This document shows positions 1 through 9,009 of a DNA stretch of 64,000 nt, piece by piece (position 1 is the first letter of the stretch; every line of letters starts with the position of its first letter). The DNA comes from Roseibium aestuarii. GTDB lineage: Bacteria; Pseudomonadota; Alphaproteobacteria; Rhizobiales; Stappiaceae. The translations under genes were made by a program, and so were the position numbers. Where the stretch lies: contig NZ_VORA01000001.1 of the NCBI RefSeq assembly GCF_008477545.1, positions 1,736,001 through 1,800,000 on the forward strand, read 5' to 3'. The notes under the pieces were generated by a model. That model made no database searches. It worked only from the letters and a program-made list of their open reading frames with translations, and had not been told where the DNA came from.

Positions 1-1130
1 ATCTTTCCGTGCTCCATGACAACAGCCAGGCCATCGCGCTCTACGAGAAGCTCGGTTTCGAGCGGGTGCCGCTCTTCACGGTCAAGCTGCGCAACTCCAT
101 CAACGAGAAGCTCTATGCGGGGCCCAACCCGGAAGAGGACGGGCTGAACCCCTATGCGGCGCTGATCGTCAAGGAAGCCCGGCGGCGCGGCATCCGCACC
201 GACATTATCGACGCCCCCGGCGGCATCTTCCGCTTGTCCTATGGCGGTCGTTCGGTGCGCTGCCGGGAAAGCCTGACCGACTTCACCTCCGGCGTCGCCA
301 TGTCGATCTGCGACGACAAGCAGCTGACCCACCGGGTGGTGAAGGAGGCCGGTGTCCGGGTGCCCGAACAGATCCTGGCGGGCAACGCGGAGCAGGAAAA
401 GGCCTTCCTCGAAACCCATGGGTCGGTGGTGGTCAAGCCCGTGCGCGGCGAACAGGGCAAGGGCATTTCCATCGGGCTGACCACCCTGGACGAATTGCAA
501 GCGGCCATCGAGACCGCGCGCACCTATTCCAGCGACGTGCTGATCGAGGAATGCGTCGAGGGGCAGGACCTGCGCATCGTGGTCATCGACTACAAGGTGG
601 TCGCCTGCGCCATCCGCCGCCCGGCGGAAATCATGGGCAACGGCCGGGCCACCGCCCGCGAGCTCATCGAGGCCCAGTCCCGGCGCCGGGCTGCGGCCAC
701 GGGGGGCGAATCCCGCATCCCCATGGACCGGGAGACCGAGCGCTGCCTGAAGGCGGAGGGCTTCGACTGGGACAGCATCGTTCCCGATGGCCGCGCGGTG
801 ACCGTGCGCAAGACCGCCAACTTGCATACGGGCGGCACGATCCACGATGTGACCGGCGAGACCAGCCATGTGCTGATCGATGCGGCCATCCGGGCGGCCC
901 GCGCCATCGAGATCCCGGTCACGGGCATCGACCTCATGGTCCGCTCGCCACGGGAAGACGACTATCGCTTCATCGAGGCCAACGAACGGCCGGGGCTGGC
1001 CAACCACGAGCCCCAGCCCACCGCCGAGCGGTTCGTCGACTTCCTCTTCCCACTCTCCATGCCGCAGTCGGTTCGCGACGCCCTGAGCCGTTCGGGCCAG
1101 GGGCGCGAGGCGGCTGGCGGACGTTCGTGA
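1..1130 (+). CDS. ngg: N-acetylglutaminylglutamine synthetase, 3' part (cut by window edge)
   Basis: Last 375 residues of a GNAT/ATP-grasp fusion; the reading frame is open to the left edge, so the 5' part is missing. The first visible residues (SVLHDNSQAIALYEKLGFER) are the end of a GNAT acetyltransferase domain. An ATP-grasp ligase domain follows, with the glycine-rich loop RGEQGKGISIG, then EECVEGQDLR and the metal-binding end GIDLM...FIEANERPGL, as in cyanophycin-synthetase-like ligases. This domain pair followed directly by an M42 peptidase is the signature of the NAGGN osmolyte locus (asnO-ngg-M42), where Ngg acetylates glutamine and joins it to a second glutamine. asnO would lie left of the window. 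The next gene starts about 10 bases downstream, so they are probably cotranscribed. The family call is confident; the activity is inferred from family and context. Confidence 0.87.
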   Translation, partial: LSVLHDNSQAIALYEKLGFERVPLFTVKLRNSINEKLYAGPNPEEDGLNPYAALIVKEARRRGIRTDIIDAPGGIFRLSYGGRSVRCRESLTDFTSGVAMSICDDKQLTHRVVKEAGVRVPEQILAGNAEQEKAFLETHGSVVVKPVRGEQGKGISIGLTTLDELQAAIETARTYSSDVLIEECVEGQDLRIVVIDYKVVACAIRRPAEIMGNGRATARELIEAQSRRRAAATGGESRIPMDRETERCLKAEGFDWDSIVPDGRAVTVRKTANLHTGGTIHDVTGETSHVLIDAAIRAARAIEIPVTGIDLMVRSPREDDYRFIEANERPGLANHEPQPTAERFVDFLFPLSMPQSVRDALSRSGQGREAAGGRS

Positions 1131-1140
1131 GGTGCGGCCC

Positions 1141-2307
1141 ATGCTTGCCATCGACATCGACTATCTGAGTGACACCCTGAACGCCCTGCTCGCCATTCCC
1201 AGCCCCACCGGCTTCACCGATGAGGTGGCGCGCCATGTCTGCGAGGAGCTGGACCGCCTCGGGGTGTTTTATGAACTGACCCGGCGCGGTGCCGTGCGGG
1301 CGCGGTTGCCCGGCCGGTCCACCCGCCCTGCCCGCGCCTTCGTCTCCCACCTGGACACGCTGGGCGCCCAGGTGAAGGGGTTGAAGGAGAACGGCCGGCT
1401 GGAACTGGTGCCCATCGGCACCTGGTCGGCCCGTTTTGCCGAAGGCGCGCGGGTGCGGGTGATTACCGAAAGCGGGGCCTACAGCGGCACGATCCTGCCG
1501 CTCAAGGCCTCCGGCCACACCTACAACGACGAGGTGGACAGCCTGCCCGTCGGCTGGCCCTTCGTGGAGTTGCGGGTGGATGCCTATGCCCGCTGCAAGG
1601 CCGACCTCGACAAGCTGGGCATCGAGATCGGCGACATCGTGGCGGTGGAACCGCAGCCGGAGTTTCTCGACAACGGCTACATCGTCTCGCGCCATCTGGA
1701 CAACAAGGCCGGTGTGGCGGTGATGCTGGCCGCCCTGAAGGCGTTTCTGGACAGTGGCACGGTGCCGACCGTCGATCTCTTCTGGCTCTTCACCATCGCA
1801 GAGGAAACCGGTCACGGGGCCTCGTCCATCCTGACCCCGGACATTGCCAGCCTGATTGCCATCGACAATGGCACTTCGGCCCCCGGACAGGCCTCGGAGG
1901 AATTCGGCGTCACCATTGCCATGGGCGACCAGACCGGCCCCTTCGACTATCACCTGACCCGCAAGATCGCCCGGCTCTGCGCGGAAAACGCCATCAAGCA
2001 CCAGAAGGACGTCTTCCGTTACTATCGCTCGGATGCGGCCTCTGCGGTGGAAGCGGGCGCCGATGTGCGCACGGCCCTCATCACCTTCGGGGTGGATGCC
2101 AGCCACGGCTATGAGCGCATCCACATGCATGCCCTGCGGTCGCTGGCGGAGCTGGTGACCGCCTATGGCGCGAGCCCGGTGGAGATTCAGCGCGATGCGG
2201 CGGAGTTCGCCTCTCTCGAGGGCTTCACCGAACAGCCGGTGGAAGAGGCGGCCCAGACCCTGTCGCCCGACACCACGCGCCTGCGGGCGGAACCGGGTGA
2301 GCGCTGA
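1141..2307 (+). CDS. NAGGN-system M42 family metallopeptidase
   Basis: 388-residue M42 (glutamyl/tetrahedral aminopeptidase-like) hydrolase. Metal-site and catalytic motifs are visible: SHLDTLGAQVKG near residue 65, RHLDNKAGV near 185, EETGHGASS near 222, and IDNGTSAPG in place of the usual IDVT stretch. Placement immediately after ngg matches the peptidase of the NAGGN trio; its role there, osmolyte turnover or trimming, is not settled. I chose ATG 1141, which has TGAGG 8 bases upstream; an in-frame GTG lies at 1132. A strong hairpin terminator follows about 40 bases after the stop codon. Confidence 0.87.
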   Translation: MLAIDIDYLSDTLNALLAIPSPTGFTDEVARHVCEELDRLGVFYELTRRGAVRARLPGRSTRPARAFVSHLDTLGAQVKGLKENGRLELVPIGTWSARFAEGARVRVITESGAYSGTILPLKASGHTYNDEVDSLPVGWPFVELRVDAYARCKADLDKLGIEIGDIVAVEPQPEFLDNGYIVSRHLDNKAGVAVMLAALKAFLDSGTVPTVDLFWLFTIAEETGHGASSILTPDIASLIAIDNGTSAPGQASEEFGVTIAMGDQTGPFDYHLTRKIARLCAENAIKHQKDVFRYYRSDAASAVEAGADVRTALITFGVDASHGYERIHMHALRSLAELVTAYGASPVEIQRDAAEFASLEGFTEQPVEEAAQTLSPDTTRLRAEPGER

Positions 2308-2347
2308 GACAGTCCTCCCGGCGACCCGACCCCCCTGCTGAAACAAG

Positions 2348-2371
2348 AAACGGCGCCTTTCGGCGCCGTTT
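2348..2371. terminator. Bidirectional intrinsic terminator
   Basis: Perfect 10-bp stem AAACGGCGCC / GGCGCCGTTT with a TTTC loop, A-rich on the left and T-rich on the right. It lies between the M42 peptidase and the convergent ABC transporter operon and could serve both strands. Confidence 0.8.
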
Positions 2372-2396
2372 CGCTGTCTTGTGAGGTCTCTCCCCC

Positions 2397-3611
2397 CTAG
2401 TCTGTCTTTGGCGCCAGGTTGTTGAAGGCGCCACCGAAGGCGGAAGGTGCCTTGGGAGTTGCAGGCGTTGCCGGAGCGGCCGGGCTCGGGGCGAGACCGT
2501 TGAAGGCGCCCCCGAAGGCCGACGGGCTTGCCGGTTTCGTCACGGTTCCGGTCGCCTCTTCCGCCGCCTTCTGATCCCGGATGCGCTGGCGCTGTTCCTC
2601 CAGAAGCTGCTCCTGACGGGCGAGCTTCTCGTCGAGGATCTGCTGCTTGCAGACGCCCGCATCGTGCTGGGTGCCGCTCCAGGCGAGATAGCCCACGAGA
2701 CCCAGCAGCAACACGAGAACCGTCGCCGGATGAACGATCACGGCAAGGGCCGGATTGCCATAGACGGCGGAGCGGGCCGCGCAACCCGAGCGCAGGGCCT
2801 CCGCCCGGCGGGTCCAGGCCTCGTTGACGATTGCCCCGATCAGCGTGATGCCGATGATGATCACCGCCAGCGCCGAGAGCGAGGGATCCGTCCCCAGACG
2901 CACCTTCGAGGCCAGAGCCGTGGTGAAGGTGCTGTCCGCCATGATCGTGAACACGGTGGTGTTGTAGTTCTCGAAGCTGGCAAGGAGCGTCAGGAAGGCG
3001 GCCGAACCGATGGCGGGCGCCAGGAAGGGCAGCAGGATCTTGACGAAGGCCTGTCCCGGGGTCGCCCCCAGATCGAGGGCCGCCTCGGTCAGGGTCGGGT
3101 CGAAGCGCTGCAGACGGGCGATGAAAACCAGCATGGCATAGGCGGCGATGAAGGTGACCTGACCGATCAGGGTCAGGAACATGCCGTTGAAGAACATGCT
3201 GTCATACCCCGCCCCCACGGAGCGCCCGAGAGCGCCCCAGAAGACGATGGTCGAGATGCCGAGCACCACACCCGGAACCAGGATCGGCGTGATCAGCACC
3301 GTGTAGAGCGCCGCGCGCAGCTTCGGCCCGAGTTCGGAGAGCGCCAGCGCCCCGGCAAGCCCGATGGGCACGGCGATCAGCACCACGCCGATGCCGATGA
3401 CGACGCTGTTGAGCAGACCGTTCATCAGCCGGCCATTGCCGAAGAGCACCCCGAACCATTCGGTGGTAAAGCACTCCCAGGGCGTGACCCGCGGGAAGGA
3501 GGAGGAGTTGAAGGCAGTGATCACCATGATGATCAGCGGCCCGAAGAGGAACGCGAAGAAGAGCAGCGCGTATCCGACGGCCAGCGGGCCGCCACCGGTC
3601 TGTCTGTTCAT
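2397..3611 (-). CDS. ABC transporter permease (PotC type) with unusual C-terminal tail
   Basis: 404-residue inner-membrane permease of a polyamine-type importer. The first ~280 residues are a normal PotC-type permease (six membrane segments; EAA-like loop EAALDLGATPGQAFVKILLP). A further membrane segment follows (about 293-314), then a charged coiled-coil stretch (about 323-360, rich in E, Q, K, R) and two copies of a motif, PSAFGGAFNGLAP at about 363 and PSAFGGAFNNLAP at about 389, separated by a Pro/Ala linker. PotC proteins usually end near 260-280 residues, so about 120 residues are extra. The start ATG overlaps the stop of the upstream permease by 4 bases. It is the last gene of the operon. 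Confidence 0.85.
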   Translation of the reverse strand: MNRQTGGGPLAVGYALLFFAFLFGPLIIMVITAFNSSSFPRVTPWECFTTEWFGVLFGNGRLMNGLLNSVVIGIGVVLIAVPIGLAGALALSELGPKLRAALYTVLITPILVPGVVLGISTIVFWGALGRSVGAGYDSMFFNGMFLTLIGQVTFIAAYAMLVFIARLQRFDPTLTEAALDLGATPGQAFVKILLPFLAPAIGSAAFLTLLASFENYNTTVFTIMADSTFTTALASKVRLGTDPSLSALAVIIIGITLIGAIVNEAWTRRAEALRSGCAARSAVYGNPALAVIVHPATVLVLLLGLVGYLAWSGTQHDAGVCKQQILDEKLARQEQLLEEQRQRIRDQKAAEEATGTVTKPASPSAFGGAFNGLAPSPAAPATPATPKAPSAFGGAFNNLAPKTD

Positions 3612-4531
3612 CGTCCGATCTCCCCGATGGATACCTTGAAGACGCGCATGAGCATCATGACGAAGCTGATGCAGACGACGAGGAGCACGACCGCATAGGC
3701 CGAGCCGCGTTGCCAGTTCGCGCTTTCGTTGAACCACTGGTAGATGAGCTGGGTGAACCACAGGTTGGACGGACCACCAAGGATCTGCGGGGCGGCAAGC
3801 GCGCCGGCCGTCAGCATGAAGACCATGGTCGCGCCGGAGACGATGCCCGGCTTGGCAATGGGCAGAACCACACGCCAGTGCACGCGCCACCAGCTCGCCC
3901 CCATGTCGCGGGCCGCCTCGATCTGGTTGCGGTCGAGTGCCTCCACCGCGTTGAAGATCGGGAAGATCATCAGGAGGATGTAGGCATAGACGAGGCCGGA
4001 ATAGAGGGCCACGTCAGCGCGGATGAAGTCGATCGGCACATCCCAGAACCCGGCCGACAGGCCAATGGAATTGACCAGACCGGTGGCACCGAAAAGCACG
4101 CGGAAGGCGAAGGCACGCAGGATCTCGTTCACCCAGAAGGGCACGATCAGGCCGATGACCATGAGCCGCGCCGCGACACCCGTGGCCGAGTGGGCCAGGA
4201 TGAAGGCGATCGGATAGCAGATGGCGATGTCGATCACGGTCACGATGACGGCGGCCACCATGGTCTTGACCAGGATGCCAATGTCGAGCGCGTTGAACGT
4301 GCCGTCATTGCCCTGGAAGAAATAGGCGTAGTTGTCGAGGGTATAGACATCGGCGGGGCCGCCCACCTCGGCCCGCGGCAGGTTGTAGCGGAAGGAGAAG
4401 TCCAGCATCGACAGCTGCGGCAGGACGATGAGGAACACCACCCAGACGAAGACCGAGAGGCCGATGAAACACGCGACCCCAAGCCCGTGCTTGCGGGTGA
4501 AGGCGGAAAGACCTTGTTGCAGGACACCCAT
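3608..4531 (-). CDS. ABC transporter permease (PotB type)
   Basis: 307-residue inner-membrane permease with an N-terminal signal-anchor segment (ACFIGLSVFVWVVFLIVLP), about six membrane helices and the EAA loop near residue 215 (AARDMGASWWRVHWRVVLPI) that contacts the ATPase. It pairs with the downstream PotC-type permease (4-base overlap) and the upstream ATPase (3-base gap). Family membership is clear; the substrate, polyamine or a related amine or organic acid, is inferred only. Confidence 0.88.
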   Translation of the reverse strand: MGVLQQGLSAFTRKHGLGVACFIGLSVFVWVVFLIVLPQLSMLDFSFRYNLPRAEVGGPADVYTLDNYAYFFQGNDGTFNALDIGILVKTMVAAVIVTVIDIAICYPIAFILAHSATGVAARLMVIGLIVPFWVNEILRAFAFRVLFGATGLVNSIGLSAGFWDVPIDFIRADVALYSGLVYAYILLMIFPIFNAVEALDRNQIEAARDMGASWWRVHWRVVLPIAKPGIVSGATMVFMLTAGALAAPQILGGPSNLWFTQLIYQWFNESANWQRGSAYAVVLLVVCISFVMMLMRVFKVSIGEIGR

Positions 4532-4534
4532 GGG

Positions 4535-5641
4535 TCAGGCTCCTGCCAGGGAACCGTGCGGCAGCACGATTGCCTGATCCGCCGCAAAGCCCACCTGCAC
4601 CGCCTGACCCGCCAGATGATCGCTCACCCCGCCCAGATTGGTGCGGCTGAGACGCAGGTCCTGGCCCTGGGCATTGAGGAAGAGGTGACGGGCATTGCCC
4701 TCGAACTCTTCCTTCACCGCCTGAACCGTGAGCTGATTGTCCATCGACTGGATGGCACCGGGCGCGCCAACCAGGCCGAGCTGTTCCGGGCGCACGAAGA
4801 CGAAGCATTCGTCGCCGGCCTTGTAGTGACGCCCGCCGGCGGCCGTGCCCTTCAGCACCCCGAGCGGCGTTTGCACGGAAACGATCCCGTCGCTCTGGCT
4901 GGTCACCTTGCCGGAAATGGCATTGGTCTCGCCGACAAAGGAGGCCACGAAGGCGGTCTTCGGCTTGTTGTAGATGGTCTCCGGATCGCCGATCTGCTCG
5001 ATGACACCCGCATTCATCACCGCAATCCGGTCGGACATGGTCAGGGCCTCGCCCTGGTCATGGGTGATGTAGATGAAGGTCAGGCCGACGCGCTGCTGGA
5101 TGGCCCGCAATTCGGTGCGCATGTGGTGGCGCAGCTTGAGATCCAGCGCCGACAGGGGTTCGTCGAGCAGCAGGATGTCGGGCTCGACCGCGAGCGCGCG
5201 GGCAATGGCGACGCGCTGGCGCTGACCGCCTGAGAGCTCGTGCACCTTCTTGTCGCCCACGCCCGGCAGGGCGATCATGTCGAGAAGCTCGTCCGCCTTC
5301 TTGCGGCGCTCCTTGCGGCCGACACCGCGCACTTCCAGCGGAAAGGCGATGTTCTCGGCAACCGACATGAGCGGAAACAGCGCGAGGTTCTGGAAGATCA
5401 GGGCGGTGGGACGCTTGTTGGGCCCGACGCCACGCATGTCCTTGCCGCCGATCGACACCGTGCCTTCGGAGGGTTCGGTAAAGCCGGACACGCAGCGCAG
5501 CAAGGTGGTCTTGCCGCAGCCGGACGGTCCGAGGAAGGAAAAGAACTCACCACCCTTGATGGTGAGATGGGCGTTGTCCACGGCTGTGAACGCGCCGAAA
5601 CGGATCGATACATGATCCAGCTTGATGTCTTTGGTGGTCAT
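4535..5641 (-). CDS. ABC transporter ATP-binding protein (PotA type)
   Basis: 368-residue ATPase with Walker A GPSGCGKTT near residue 40, Q-loop, signature [15 protein letters not shown] near 138 and Walker B ILLLDEPLSALD near 158. A C-terminal TOBE domain (about 280-368) is typical of spermidine/putrescine importers. It powers the two downstream permeases. The upstream gap to the binding protein is about 170 bases and holds a stem-loop, consistent with higher expression of the binding protein. Confidence 0.9.
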   Translation of the reverse strand: MTTKDIKLDHVSIRFGAFTAVDNAHLTIKGGEFFSFLGPSGCGKTTLLRCVSGFTEPSEGTVSIGGKDMRGVGPNKRPTALIFQNLALFPLMSVAENIAFPLEVRGVGRKERRKKADELLDMIALPGVGDKKVHELSGGQRQRVAIARALAVEPDILLLDEPLSALDLKLRHHMRTELRAIQQRVGLTFIYITHDQGEALTMSDRIAVMNAGVIEQIGDPETIYNKPKTAFVASFVGETNAISGKVTSQSDGIVSVQTPLGVLKGTAAGGRHYKAGDECFVFVRPEQLGLVGAPGAIQSMDNQLTVQAVKEEFEGNARHLFLNAQGQDLRLSRTNLGGVSDHLAGQAVQVGFAADQAIVLPHGSLAGA

Positions 5642-5695
5642 CGGAAGCCCTGCCCCGCCCCTGGGAAATGCACGTGAGAATGCACGGATCCGTTG

Positions 5696-5713
5696 CCGCG
5701 CAAGGCTGCGCGG
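5696..5713 (-). other. Stem-loop between binding-protein and ATPase genes
   Basis: CCGCGCA / TGCGCGG inverted repeat with an AGGC loop in the 173-base gap between the binding-protein and ATPase genes. No T-run follows, so it is more likely an mRNA-stabilising or processing element than a full terminator. Confidence 0.4.
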
Positions 5714-5814
5714 GCCGGAAGCCGTTCTGTCTTGAAGAAGATCTGGCCACGCTCCCGTCCGGGGCCGGGCGACGAGGGCCCAGTCCCGGAGGAAGCGTCA
5801 GGTCATGGCGCCGA

Positions 5815-6954
5815 TCAGGCGGACATGAACTTGTTGGCGTATTCGGTGCGCTTCTCGGAGTACCAGGGCGCTTCCGCCGGCCAGGCGTTCAGGTTGGCCA
5901 GGGCATCGCCCGGATAGGCGTCGGCGAAGTTCTTGGCATAGACTTCACCGCCAAAGGCATCGGCGCCGATCACCGGAGAGTTGTAGCCATGGGTCTGGAT
6001 GGCTTCACCGGCCAGCTTGGCATCATAGGCTGCCTCGATGAAGGCATAGACCTGATCGATGTTCTTGGCGCCGGTCGGCAGAGCCATGCCGTCGACCCAG
6101 GCCATCGCGCCTTCCTTCGGCGCACGGTACATGACCGGCTCGCCAGCGGACTTGAGGGCGATCGGGGGACCGTCCCAGGTCTGGCCGACGATGACGCCTT
6201 CGTTCAGCAGGCCGTTCTTCTGGGTATCGGCATCGTTCCAGATGAGCTTGATGTTCGGCTTCTTGGAAATGGCGATCTCGACCAGCTTGGACCAGACTGC
6301 GTCCATCTTCTCCGGGGTCTCGTAGGCCGCCCACATGGAGCCCGGATCCATCTCGCCGCGGGCTTCCAGACCAAGGCCCAGACCGAGCAGCATGGAGTGG
6401 CCGCGACCCATGGTCTTGCCGGCGTTGGCGTCATCCCACACGTCGTAGTAGCTCGGGAACTCACCGGCCGGGGTGAAGGCGTCGGTGCGCCAGGCAATGC
6501 CCTCGGTGCCCCAGATGTGCGGCAGCCAATGGCAGCCCTTGTTGGCGAAGTTCCAGTGGGTCTCACCGAGCGCCATGGCCGGGTTGACCTTGTCCAGCGG
6601 CACGCGGGACATGTCGAACGGCTGCAGCAGGCCGAGATCGGCCCAGAGCAGGTTGCGGTTCACGGTCGGAGAAACGATGTCAAAGCCTTCGCCGTTGGTG
6701 GCCTTCAGCTTGTTGATGATCTCGTCGTTCGACCCGATGCCCGTGAAATTGATCTTGATGCCGGTCTTTTCGGTGAAGCCGTTGACGAAGCTTTCCGGAA
6801 GATAATCGGACCACATCATGATGTTGATCTCGCCCGAGGAGGCAAGAACGCTGGAGCTCACAACAGCAGGCATGGCCAGGCCAGCCCCGGCGACGGCCGA
6901 AGTCTGGAGAAACTGGCGACGGCTGGGACGCAGCTCACGAAAAGTCTTGGACAT
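5815..6954 (-). CDS. Extracellular solute-binding protein (PotD type), Tat-exported
   Basis: 379-residue periplasmic binding protein, first gene of a polyamine-type ABC operon. The N-terminus carries a twin-arginine signal (RPSRRQFLQTSA near residues 10-21), then a hydrophobic stretch and a likely cleavage after SSSVLAS. The mature part starts with EINIMMWSDYLPES, typical of PotD/PotF-like proteins. I chose ATG 6954, which sits right before the Tat motif and has a GAGGGG box upstream; a longer frame to 7029 exists but adds an atypical leader. It is divergent from a MocR-type regulator, its likely controller. Confidence 0.88.
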   Translation of the reverse strand: MSKTFRELRPSRRQFLQTSAVAGAGLAMPAVVSSSVLASSGEINIMMWSDYLPESFVNGFTEKTGIKINFTGIGSNDEIINKLKATNGEGFDIVSPTVNRNLLWADLGLLQPFDMSRVPLDKVNPAMALGETHWNFANKGCHWLPHIWGTEGIAWRTDAFTPAGEFPSYYDVWDDANAGKTMGRGHSMLLGLGLGLEARGEMDPGSMWAAYETPEKMDAVWSKLVEIAISKKPNIKLIWNDADTQKNGLLNEGVIVGQTWDGPPIALKSAGEPVMYRAPKEGAMAWVDGMALPTGAKNIDQVYAFIEAAYDAKLAGEAIQTHGYNSPVIGADAFGGEVYAKNFADAYPGDALANLNAWPAEAPWYSEKRTEYANKFMSA

Positions 6955-7163
6955 GGAAAATATTCCCCTCTTGAATCCTGCCGGCGGAAGAACCGACAGG
7001 AGTGCAAAACTGCCGCGCGCGGACTCCATTTGAGTGTCTTTATTATCCGTCGCTGCGGCGCACCAAAAAGACTATTGCGCCGCCTAAGTCCGCCTTAGAG
7101 CCAGACGTTGAAATCTATGGTGCCAGAGGTGGCAATTTCGGTTATGAGCTGGGATCATAGAAT

Positions 7164-7173
7164 TGTGATCACA
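7164..7173. promoter_or_regulatory. Palindrome TGTGATCACA in divergent promoter region
   Basis: Perfect 10-bp palindrome in the gap between the binding-protein gene (minus) and the MocR-type regulator (plus). GATCA also occurs about 15 bases to the left, giving a direct repeat. MocR regulators often bind direct or inverted repeats in such gaps. Candidate operator only. Confidence 0.35.
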
Positions 7174-7223
7174 CCGTGCGGCCCTCGCGGCACGCTCCGA
7201 TTTCTCCAGACTTTGCCAGTCCG

Positions 7224-8717
7224 ATGCTCGATGCCTATTTCTCCGCCCCCTTCGATCAGGATCGCCGCCTGCAGCACCAGATCCAGGAAAGACTGATCGA
7301 GGCGATTCTGGCCGGAGCCTGGCCAACCCACGAGCCATTGCCCGCCACTCGGGTGATGTCGCGGATGATCGGCGTGTCGCGCAACACCATTTCGCTCGTC
7401 TATGAGCGGCTCGCGGAAGACGGCTATCTGGTCCCCCTGCCCCGGCGTGGCTTCTTCGTCAATGACAAGGCCGTGCGCGATCAGCTCAGCCTGCGCATGG
7501 CGCCCCATCGCGGCACCGGACTGCCCGAGGCGCGGCCCTTCGATCTCGCCTCCCGGCTGCGGCTGAGCTATGTGGCGCAGGAAAATATTCACAAGCCCGC
7601 CGACTGGCGGCGCTACCCCTATCCCTTCATCTATGGCCAGATCGAGCCGGACAAGACCTCGGTCACCCGCTGGCGCGATTGCGTGCGGCTGGCCGGAACG
7701 GCCCAGCATGCGCCCAAGTGGATCTCGGATCTCGTCGACAGCGATGACCCCATGCTGGTGGACCAGATCATTCGCAAGATCCTGCCCCAGCGCGGCTTCC
7801 GCGCCGATCCGAACAACATCCTGATCACGGTGGGGGCCCAGAACGCCATCTACCTGACCGCCAGCCTGTTCTGCGGGCCGGGGACCGCGGTGGCGGTCGA
7901 GGATCCGGGCTATGTGGACACGCGCAACCTGTTCCTTTCGATGGGGGCAACCCTCCTGCCCCAGCCGGTGGACAGCAACGGCATGCGTGTGACGGCGGAT
8001 CTCGCCCGGGCGGAACTGGTCTACATCACCCCGAGCCACCAGTCGCCCACCAACGTCACCATGTCCCTTGACCGGCGCCTCTCCCTGATGCAGGCGGCAG
8101 AGCAGCATGACCTGATCATCATCGAGGACGAATACGAGCACGAGCTGAATTTCGTCGGCGCCCAGAAGCCTTCGGTGAAGAGCCTCGACCGCAGCGAGCG
8201 GGTGCTCCATGTGGGCAGCCTGTCCAAGCCGCTTTTCCCGGGCCTGCGCCTGGGTTTCATCGCCGCGCGCGCCGACGTGATCGCGGAGCTGCGGGCCCTT
8301 CGCCGGCTCATGTATCGTCATCCGCCGGCTCAGGATCAGCGGGCCATGGCCCTGTTTCTGGCAGAAGGCCACTATGACAGCCACATCCGCCGGTTGCGCA
8401 AGACGCTCGCCGCCAAGTGGCGGGCGATCTTCCGGGCGGCAGAGACCTATCTGCCCATGTGCCGGGTGACCCAGACCACGGGCGGGACCGGCATCTGGGT
8501 CCAGATCCCCTCGGAGATCGATCTGGCGGAGTTGCAACGCATCGCCCAGAAGGAAGGCGTCCTGATCGAACGCGGCGACGTGCGCTTCCTCCATCCCACC
8601 AACGATCGCAACTGCATCCGCCTCGGCTTTGGCGCCGTGCCCGAAGACCGGATCGCCCCCGGCCTGAAGCAACTGGGCGCCATCATTCGCCGCCTCGACC
8701 CGAAGGCGCGGGGATAG
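7224..8717 (+). CDS. MocR-family transcriptional regulator (GntR HTH fused to aminotransferase-like domain)
   Basis: 497 residues. The N-terminal winged helix-turn-helix (about 10-80; LPATRVMSRMIGVSRNTISL) is followed by a fold-type I aminotransferase-like domain (about 120-490). The expected PLP lysine is Lys335 in GSLSKPLFPGLRLGF, with an upstream IIEDEYEHE stretch. Such proteins sense PLP plus an amine or amino acid (compare GabR, PdxR). It is divergent from the polyamine-type ABC operon and is probably its regulator. I prefer ATG 7224; an in-frame GTG at 7176 sits 3 bases from the TGTGATCACA palindrome and has no ribosome binding site. The ligand is unknown. Confidence 0.86.
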   Translation: MLDAYFSAPFDQDRRLQHQIQERLIEAILAGAWPTHEPLPATRVMSRMIGVSRNTISLVYERLAEDGYLVPLPRRGFFVNDKAVRDQLSLRMAPHRGTGLPEARPFDLASRLRLSYVAQENIHKPADWRRYPYPFIYGQIEPDKTSVTRWRDCVRLAGTAQHAPKWISDLVDSDDPMLVDQIIRKILPQRGFRADPNNILITVGAQNAIYLTASLFCGPGTAVAVEDPGYVDTRNLFLSMGATLLPQPVDSNGMRVTADLARAELVYITPSHQSPTNVTMSLDRRLSLMQAAEQHDLIIIEDEYEHELNFVGAQKPSVKSLDRSERVLHVGSLSKPLFPGLRLGFIAARADVIAELRALRRLMYRHPPAQDQRAMALFLAEGHYDSHIRRLRKTLAAKWRAIFRAAETYLPMCRVTQTTGGTGIWVQIPSEIDLAELQRIAQKEGVLIERGDVRFLHPTNDRNCIRLGFGAVPEDRIAPGLKQLGAIIRRLDPKARG

Positions 8718-8730
8718 TCCCTGCGCCCTC

Positions 8731-8885
8731 TCCGTCGTCAGCCTCGGGCCTGACACGAGCATCCATGCCGTTACGCTTCGGCATCCGAAAACGGCGGAGG
8801 GATATACGGCGGCAGAAGTCGTCGCCCGCCACTCATGGCCGCCTGCCGCCCGCCATGGTCGAGCCATGGCATGAGGGAGAACAGG
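8731..8885. repeat. Degenerate dispersed palindromic repeat
   Basis: Non-coding stretch between the MocR gene and ridA. It holds a GTCAGCCTCGG-like start and a GCATCC run. It also holds the 20-base block GCCATGGTCGAGCCATGGCA (8852-8871), an inverted repeat found again exactly at 58987-59006. This resembles the short palindromic repeats scattered in Hyphomicrobiales genomes. Boundaries are approximate. Confidence 0.5.
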
Positions 8886-8952
8886 CGCCCAGACCATTGA
8901 CCCGGCCAGGCAGCTCAAGCTCGCGGTCGCAACGAACGGCGCAAAAGCAAAA

Positions 8953-8977
8953 AAGGCGCCGGGGGTGCCGGCGCCTT
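8953..8977 (-). terminator. Intrinsic terminator of ridA
   Basis: 10-bp stem AAGGCGCCGG / CCGGCGCCTT with a 5-base loop. On the minus strand it is followed by a run of six Ts, about 33 bases after the ridA stop. Confidence 0.8.
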
Positions 8978-9009
8978 CTCGTCTAAGGCTCGTCGAAACG
9001 GCGGACCGC

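Noticed and set aside
970..2784. Long minus-strand frame (604 codons)
   Set aside because: It lies opposite ngg and the M42 peptidase gene, which have clear motifs; composition is Arg/Gly-rich as typical for an antisense shadow in GC-rich DNA.
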